5,899 bases of DNA from CAYPGT01 sp964512985 (GTDB taxonomy: Bacteria > Cyanobacteriota > Vampirovibrionia > LMEP-6097): assembly GCA_964512985.1 (NCBI GenBank), contig CAZELI010000060.1, forward strand, positions 1 through 5,899. The letters are read 5' to 3'. The notes below the pieces were generated by a model. The model was not told where the DNA came from. It made no database searches and worked only from the letters and a program-made list of their open reading frames with translations. Of this stretch, positions 5,748 to 5,899 are shown piece by piece. The position numbers and the translations under genes are program-made. Position 1 is the stretch's first letter. Each line of letters begins with the position of its first letter.

Positions 5748-5798
5748 CCCATTTTGAGGTAAAATTTTGGTAAAAGTGGACAACATTAGATAGTAGTA

Positions 5799-5820
5799 TA
5801 GATTTTAAAGCCAAAATCTA
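5799..5820. repeat. 8-bp inverted repeat between the TA operon and ssrA
   Basis: TAGATTTT and AAAATCTA are perfect complements around a 6-nt loop (AAAGCC). The site lies 31 nt beyond the tmRNA 3' end on the minus strand and upstream of the antitoxin. It could act as a weak terminator for ssrA, although no T tract follows, or as a protein-binding arm of an attachment site. Confidence 0.4.
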
Positions 5821-5839
5821 ATGATAGAGCCATAAATTA

Positions 5840-5858
5840 AAAGTGAAAAATGGTGGAG
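5840..5858 (-). repeat. Right direct repeat, ssrA 3' end and flank (putative att site)
   Basis: This copy contains the genuine tmRNA terminus (CTCCACCA, 5851-5858) and 11 nt downstream. It matches 2094-2112 at 18 of 19 positions. Insertion at this point leaves the tmRNA gene complete, as expected for integrases that use ssrA. Confidence 0.6.
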
Positions 5859-5899
5859 GCGGCGAGGAACTGCCCCTCGCGTCCAAAAGTTTTCAACGA
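5851..5899 (-). ncRNA. ssrA: tmRNA 3' end (partial, continues beyond the window)
   Basis: On the minus strand the sequence runs GGAC, then a 6-bp hairpin GCGAGG/CCTCGC with the 7-nt loop GGCAGTT, then the acceptor strand CGCCTCC and ACCA. This matches the layout of bacterial one-piece tmRNA ends (compare GGACGCGGGTTCGATTCCCGC followed by the acceptor and CCA). tmRNA carries alanine and a tag-coding segment to rescue stalled ribosomes; the tag region and tRNA-like 5' half lie outside. The T loop is unusual, lacking the expected TTC at its start, and the stem has one extra pair. A tRNA is the alternative, but the preceding ACTTTTGGAC fits tmRNA better than an anticodon arm and variable loop. 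Confidence 0.72.

Larger units (their letters stand above)
2094..5858. mobile_element. Putative ssrA-inserted element or remnant, about 3.7 kb
   Basis: The interval is bounded by direct repeats containing the ssrA 3' terminus, the usual target of many tyrosine-recombinase islands. Its contents are typical accessory genes: an ImmA/IrrE-like protease, small membrane proteins, a toxin-antitoxin operon and decayed ORFs. No integrase, excisionase or transposase is visible inside. It may therefore be a remnant, a passively mobilised unit, or the distal part of a larger tandem array whose integrase lies outside the window. The call rests on the repeats and the gene content only. Confidence 0.4.

Noticed and set aside
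1..5899. CRISPR array, restriction-modification genes or integrase
   Set aside because: No regularly spaced repeats and no methylase, nuclease or recombinase motifs (apart from the RelE/ParE toxin) were found on either strand.

Overview
The window comes from an AT-rich bacterium that uses the standard code. The only phylogenetic marker is the 3' end of an ssrA (tmRNA) gene running in from the right edge. It encodes its own CCA and has a one-piece-type acceptor strand. That end looks broadly proteobacterial, but I cannot name a genus. Shine-Dalgarno sequences are weak or absent before most starts; the Cys-rich protein at 4228-4713 is the clear exception.

Left part (1-2095), probably chromosomal. 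A PhzF-family isomerase gene on the minus strand (156-934) is broken by a deletion plus frameshift that removed the segment carrying its GHAT motif. Diverging from it over 63 bp is an intact gene for a secreted PD40/TolB-like beta-propeller protein (998-2095). A good promoter sits so close to its ATG that the message would be nearly or fully leaderless.

Right part (2094-5858), probably an accessory element or remnant at ssrA. The last 8 nt of the tmRNA gene plus 11 nt of downstream flank (5840-5858) recur in direct orientation at 2094-2112, 18 of 19 identical. This is the signature of site-specific insertion at the ssrA 3' end, although no integrase lies between the copies. In order the interval holds: (i) a minus-strand pair, an ImmA/IrrE-type zinc protease and a two-helix membrane protein 4 nt downstream, with no repressor gene; (ii) a divergent gene for a 278-residue two-TM protein with a helical cytoplasmic domain; (iii) a decayed minus-strand coding fragment (3980-4201) with an in-frame stop; (iv) a secreted Cys-rich protein; (v) a small plus-strand ORF followed by what looks like the beginning of a truncated second ORF; (vi) a minus-strand operon of antitoxin, RelE/ParE-type toxin and a third small conserved-looking protein, next to ssrA.

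How they work together: the toxin-antitoxin operon may stabilise the element. The protease/membrane pair and the divergent membrane protein share a 76-bp promoter region and are the best candidate for an uncharacterised accessory system, but their function cannot be read from the sequence.
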